Assembly (NCBI GenBank): GCA_947650365.1
Contig: OX393551.1
Coordinates: 8,621,831-8,685,830, forward strand
DNA: 64,000 nucleotides
Source of the DNA: Chamaelirium japonicum
Taxonomy: Eukaryota; Streptophyta; Magnoliopsida; Liliales; Melanthiaceae
Reading direction: 5' to 3'
Every line of letters begins with the position of its first letter. Position 1 is the stretch's first letter. The translations under genes and the position numbers were made by a program. Below, in pieces: positions 60,661 to 64,000 of the stretch. The notes beneath the pieces were generated by a model, which was not told where the DNA came from, made no database searches, and saw only the letters and a list, made by a program, of their open reading frames with translations.

Positions 60661-60882
60661 TCCTCCATCCTCCCCGCCGCGAGCCTCGTCGCATCCTCGC
60701 TTCGAACCCGCCTTCGCAACGACCGCGAAATCGCGCACCATCGCCGCCGACGAAAGAGGCGACACCGGGAAGACGGAGCAAGTCGCGCGCAACCCCGGGC
60801 AGCTCTCTTCCGACAACGGTCTCCAGAAGCCGGCAGAACCTTCGCAAAGAAGCACAACGGCGAATGAAGGGGGGTAGGGGTC

Positions 60883-60890
60883 CTTAAATA
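60883..60890 (-). promoter_or_regulatory. Candidate TATA box for the antisense gene
   Basis: TATTTAAG on the minus strand, in GGAGGTCTATTTAAGGACCC, lies about 100 bp inside the 3' LTR boundary and faces the antisense gene. Confidence 0.55.
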
Positions 60891-60981
60891 GACCTCCAAC
60901 CCCGCCCACAAAAGGAATCAAGGACAAGCGCTCTACGATTCCTACGTGTCCAAACCCGACACGCTCCCACCGACGCACTCG

Positions 60982-60997
60982 TCCTTGAGGGGGCATT
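60982..60997 (+). promoter_or_regulatory. Polypurine tract
   Basis: TTGAGGGGGCATT directly precedes the 3' LTR, the priming site for plus-strand DNA synthesis. Confidence 0.7.
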
Positions 60998-63113
60998 TGT
61001 AGACACACGAATTTCGTCGGACCCGAACCCGACTTACGTGTGCCGACGCGGATGCAAACCCGACACGCGGACCCAACTCGCTCGCGCCGACGCGGATGCA
61101 AACCCGACACGCGGACCCGACTCGCGCGCGCCGACACGTACTCGGACCCCGCCCCAAGAGGGGCCGGCCCCTACTAGGGTCCGAACCCTATAGGGCCGGC
61201 CCTAGTGGGGACCGAACCCCAAGGAGGGGTCGGCCGGCCCTGCAAGGAAAGGGGAGAAAAAGAAAGAAAAGAAAAAGGAAAGAAAAGAAAGGAAAGAAAA
61301 GAAAAAGGAAAGAAAAGAAAAGGAAAGAAAAGAAAGAAAAGGAAAAAATACCGCCATGCGCGGGGGGAGGTAGCGTATGACGTCTGCACACACGCGGATC
61401 TGCGCCGATCCCTCGATCCGACGCACAAGACGAAGCGCCCGATCGCCATCGATTTCGTGTGCGAAATCCAGCCATAATTGCACCCGCCAGAAAAGGAAAA
61501 CAACTAAATGTTATTCCCCTCATCAATGGATGAATAAAATCCGGGTAATTATGGGAGAGATACAAAAGGGATTTAAAATTAAATGTTCCCATATCTCTCT
61601 CCCCACCTCTTTGCCTATAAATAGAGGGGGTGGGGGAATGAAAAAATGGTCGGAAAATTAAAGACGAAACGCCGGAGCTCTGCAGAAGAGGAAGCGCTTC
61701 TTCATCGACCCAAGGCTTCACGAGGCACAGTCAAGCCTGTCCCGAGAGATCGGCTTACTGAAAGTCCTCATCAACGTGAAGGCCCTTGCACACGAAGATC
61801 ATCCCTTCGACTCCGTGCACGAAGAAGAAAGCTCGGAGAAGAAGAACCCTTCGACTCCGAAGACGCCAGAAGCAAAGGCCGGAGAAGAAGAGGAGCGGCA
61901 CTACCCCGTCGTCTCCAACAAGCCTTCGACTCCGATCAAGCCCAAAAGCCCGGAGAAGAAGAGGAGCGGCACTACCCCGTCGTCTCCAACAAGCCTTCGA
62001 CTCCGATCAAGCCCAAAAGCCCGGAGAAGAAGAGGAGCGGCACTACCCCGTCGGCTCCAACAAATCCTCGATCTCGATCAAGCCCCAAAGCCCGGAGGAG
62101 AGAAGCGAAGCGTCATCACCCCGTCGTCTTCGACCAACGCCTGCCCCATCCACGAAGAAGAAAGCCTGGAGCAGATCGTCTGAAGCGTCGCTACCCCCGT
62201 CGTCTTCATCAACAAAAGCCGACGCTACAACCGTCGCACGGAGACCGTCGCTACCCTCGTCGTCTTCATCAACAAAAGCCGACGCCACAACCGTCGCACG
62301 GAGATCGGTGCTACCCCCACCATCTTCGAAAGCATTCTTCGACTCCGATCACGTCAAAGAAGCCCGGAGAAGAGGAGAAGTCCCGTCGACACGCAAACCG
62401 TCGAAGCACCGGAGAAGTAGCCTACGTCGTTCGAGGAAGAAGATCGAGTTGACGCTGAAGCTAAAGCCTACGCAAGAAGCCAAAGCAAAGCCCCAGTAAA
62501 GCCCGCGCCAAAGCAACGCAAGTGCCAAAGCCAAGCGACTACGCCGGCCACGAGCAAAAGCACCGCACGTTCTAGCCGATACGACGCGAAGTCCGGAAGA
62601 ACGAAAGCACCGCAAGTCTCTCCCAGCTACGTCCAAGTGCAAGCGCCGAAGCAAAGCAAAAGCCAGAGCCACGCCGGAGCCAAGCCAAAGCCAAAAAGCC
62701 AAAGCCAAAGCTAACGCCAAAACCTCGATCGACGCCGCGAACCGACGATCAAGGACACCGAGGTCAAGCAAGGAACGAGAGAGACACGAAGACCGAGGAA
62801 CGAAGCCGAAAACCCCCTAGCCGAGAAAGCGCGAAGCACGGAAGGGACAAAGCAACGGTGGATATTCCTTAGCCTCTCCAAAACCCTCTCCCTGTAAAAA
62901 CCTCTGTCCTGGGCAACTCCTTCAGAGCTCTCGCACGAATACCACGTGGAGACGCGGATCAAAGGGATCCCCCAGAAGATATTTCCCACAATCCCCTGAT
63001 CAAAACTCGCCGCAGCCCGGACTCGCTACACTCGAGCAACCCGGGTCCCGGCCACATTTGTAATCTCGTGTGATTCGCAATAAAGACGACCCGCGCTTTT
63101 TTCCGCGTCCACA
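60998..63113 (+). repeat. 3' LTR of the gypsy element
   Basis: Same 2,116-bp length as the 5' LTR at a constant offset of 14,672. Promoter at 61616-61622. Differences from the 5' LTR include positions 61230, 61658 and a cluster near 62840-62870. Confidence 0.95.
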
Positions 63114-63650
63114 GGGGTCGACCAACTACTGCTAAGTTTGCGGGATCTACCGACTCTTGTTGAGTTGCGGGGTCGACCGATTCTTGCTGAGTCACGGGGT
63201 CGACCGACTCCTTCTGAGTCGCGGGGTTGACCGACTCCAGTTGAGTTGCGGGGTAGACCAACAGCTACTGAGTTGCGGGGTCAACCAACTGCTATTGAGA
63301 TGCAGGGTCAACCGACTCATGCTGAGTTGAGGGGTCGACCGACTCCTGCTGAGTTGTGGGATCGACCAATTTCTGCTGAGTTGCGAGGTCGACCGACTCC
63401 TGCCCAACTCCTGCTGAGTTACGGGGGTCGATCAATTGCTGCTGAGATGCGGGGTCGTTCGACTCTTGCTCAGTTACGAGGTCAACCAACTGCTGACGAG
63501 TTAAGGGGTTAGTCGACTTCTGCTCAGTTACAGGGTCGACCAACTGCGGCAAAGTTGCGGGGTCAGTCGACTCCTGCTGAGTTGCGGGGTCGACCAATTG
63601 CTGCCGAGTTCTGGGGTCAATCGACTCCTACTGAGTCGCAGGGTCGGTCA
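63114..63650. repeat. 27-bp tandem repeat array
   Basis: About 20 degenerate units around GCGGGGTCGACCGACTC and CTGCTGAGTT. The period is a multiple of three, so frames stay open; on the minus strand it reads as a repeating VDPATQQES nonapeptide. About 22 bp of the array (46304-46325) was left on the other side of the gypsy insertion. Minisatellite or coding repeat cannot be told apart here. Confidence 0.85.
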
Positions 63651-64000
63651 GCACTTCTCTCTTTATTTATTAAGGTACACACAATACCGCCTCTCGGTCT
63701 GTCGGTCCCCTGGCACTCTCCGGCTGGTCGGGACTATTCCATTTTCCTGGAGTACAGGCCTCCTCTTGGTGGGTCACGCCCAGTATGACAGCATGGTTGA
63801 CTCAATTTTCATAATGAAGGGTACCCAGCCCTCGGTTCTTGCACTTCAGGTGCCACAAGTACCCGGTTGAGCTTCCTCCTATCCTATGCCAGATGGCAGT
63901 CCAGTAGGTATCCTTGGCCTTCTCGAACTTTGGGTCATCCCCCATTTAATGCGTCCGAAATCCATGCATGCCCCCTTGGTCTTAACACGCGATCTAGTGT
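63651..64000. other. Window end, nothing recognised
   Basis: On the minus strand a short open stretch (about 63950-63815) reads DPKFEKAKDTYWTAIWHRIG and then LWHLKCKNRGLGTLHYEN before a stop. It looks coding-like but I cannot name it. Confidence 0.3.

Larger units (their letters stand above)
46321..63118 (+). mobile_element. Complete Ty3/gypsy retrotransposon, Tat lineage
   Basis: Element body 46326-63113 (16,788 bp). Both LTRs are 2,116 bp and align without gaps; I count 10 substitutions, nine of them transitions. GGGGT lies on both sides (46321-46325, 63114-63118). Order: LTR, primer site, gag, protease, reverse transcriptase, RNase H, second (archaeal-type) RNase H, integrase, antisense gene, polypurine tract, LTR. 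Two RNase H domains and an antisense ORF after pol are known features of Tat-type elements. Two in-frame stops break gag-pol. It landed in a 27-bp tandem repeat. Confidence 0.95.

Overview
The window is nuclear DNA of a flowering plant with a repeat-rich, probably large genome. Evidence: a 16-exon Pelota gene with GT-AG introns, an intronless GRAS regulator, Cassandra retroelements carrying 5S rRNA-like LTRs, a Ty3/gypsy element of Tat type with two RNase H domains, and many hAT, Mutator-like and palindromic miniature elements. I cannot name the species; nothing looks specific to grasses.

Layout. 1-2.2 kb: a partial miniature LTR element (minus strand) and a 1,077-bp solo LTR with a perfect 5-bp target duplication. 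2.2-3.7 kb: single-exon GRAS gene (minus). 3.7-9.5 kb: small foldback and hAT elements, a 5'-truncated L1-type LINE, a three-LTR Cassandra array inserted into a GC-rich hairpin repeat, and a partial palindromic element beside a TA microsatellite. 9.5-12.8 kb: no gene seen. 13.0-39.4 kb: the Pelota gene (plus), whose 16 exons total 1,137 nt (378 codons plus stop) spread over 26.4 kb. Its introns hold most of the mobile DNA, notably eight consecutive palindromes separated by TA microsatellites (19.8-23.1 kb), an 860-bp palindrome (28.7-29.6 kb) and a Mutator-like element inserted in an RTE LINE (31.0-32.7 kb). 39.4-46.3 kb: hAT and Mutator-like elements with clear target duplications, then an LTR-bounded GC-rich element with a second Cassandra nested in it. 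46.3-63.1 kb: a complete 16.8-kb Ty3/gypsy element with 2,116-bp LTRs and a GGGGT duplication on both sides. 63.1-63.65 kb: the 27-bp tandem repeat that this element split. The last 350 bases hold nothing I recognise.

Two host genes are clear: the GRAS regulator and Pelota, a ribosome-rescue factor. Everything else with coding capacity is transposon-derived. In the large gypsy element gag and pol lie in one frame interrupted by two stop codons, while the 3' part carries a separate antisense gene with a TATA box, a plant-mobile-domain-like protein and an apparent 82-bp intron. The most unusual structures are the palindrome and TA-microsatellite cluster, the antisense spliced gene in the retroelement, and a tRNA-like 117-bp insert carried inside one set of Cassandra LTRs but absent from another set.
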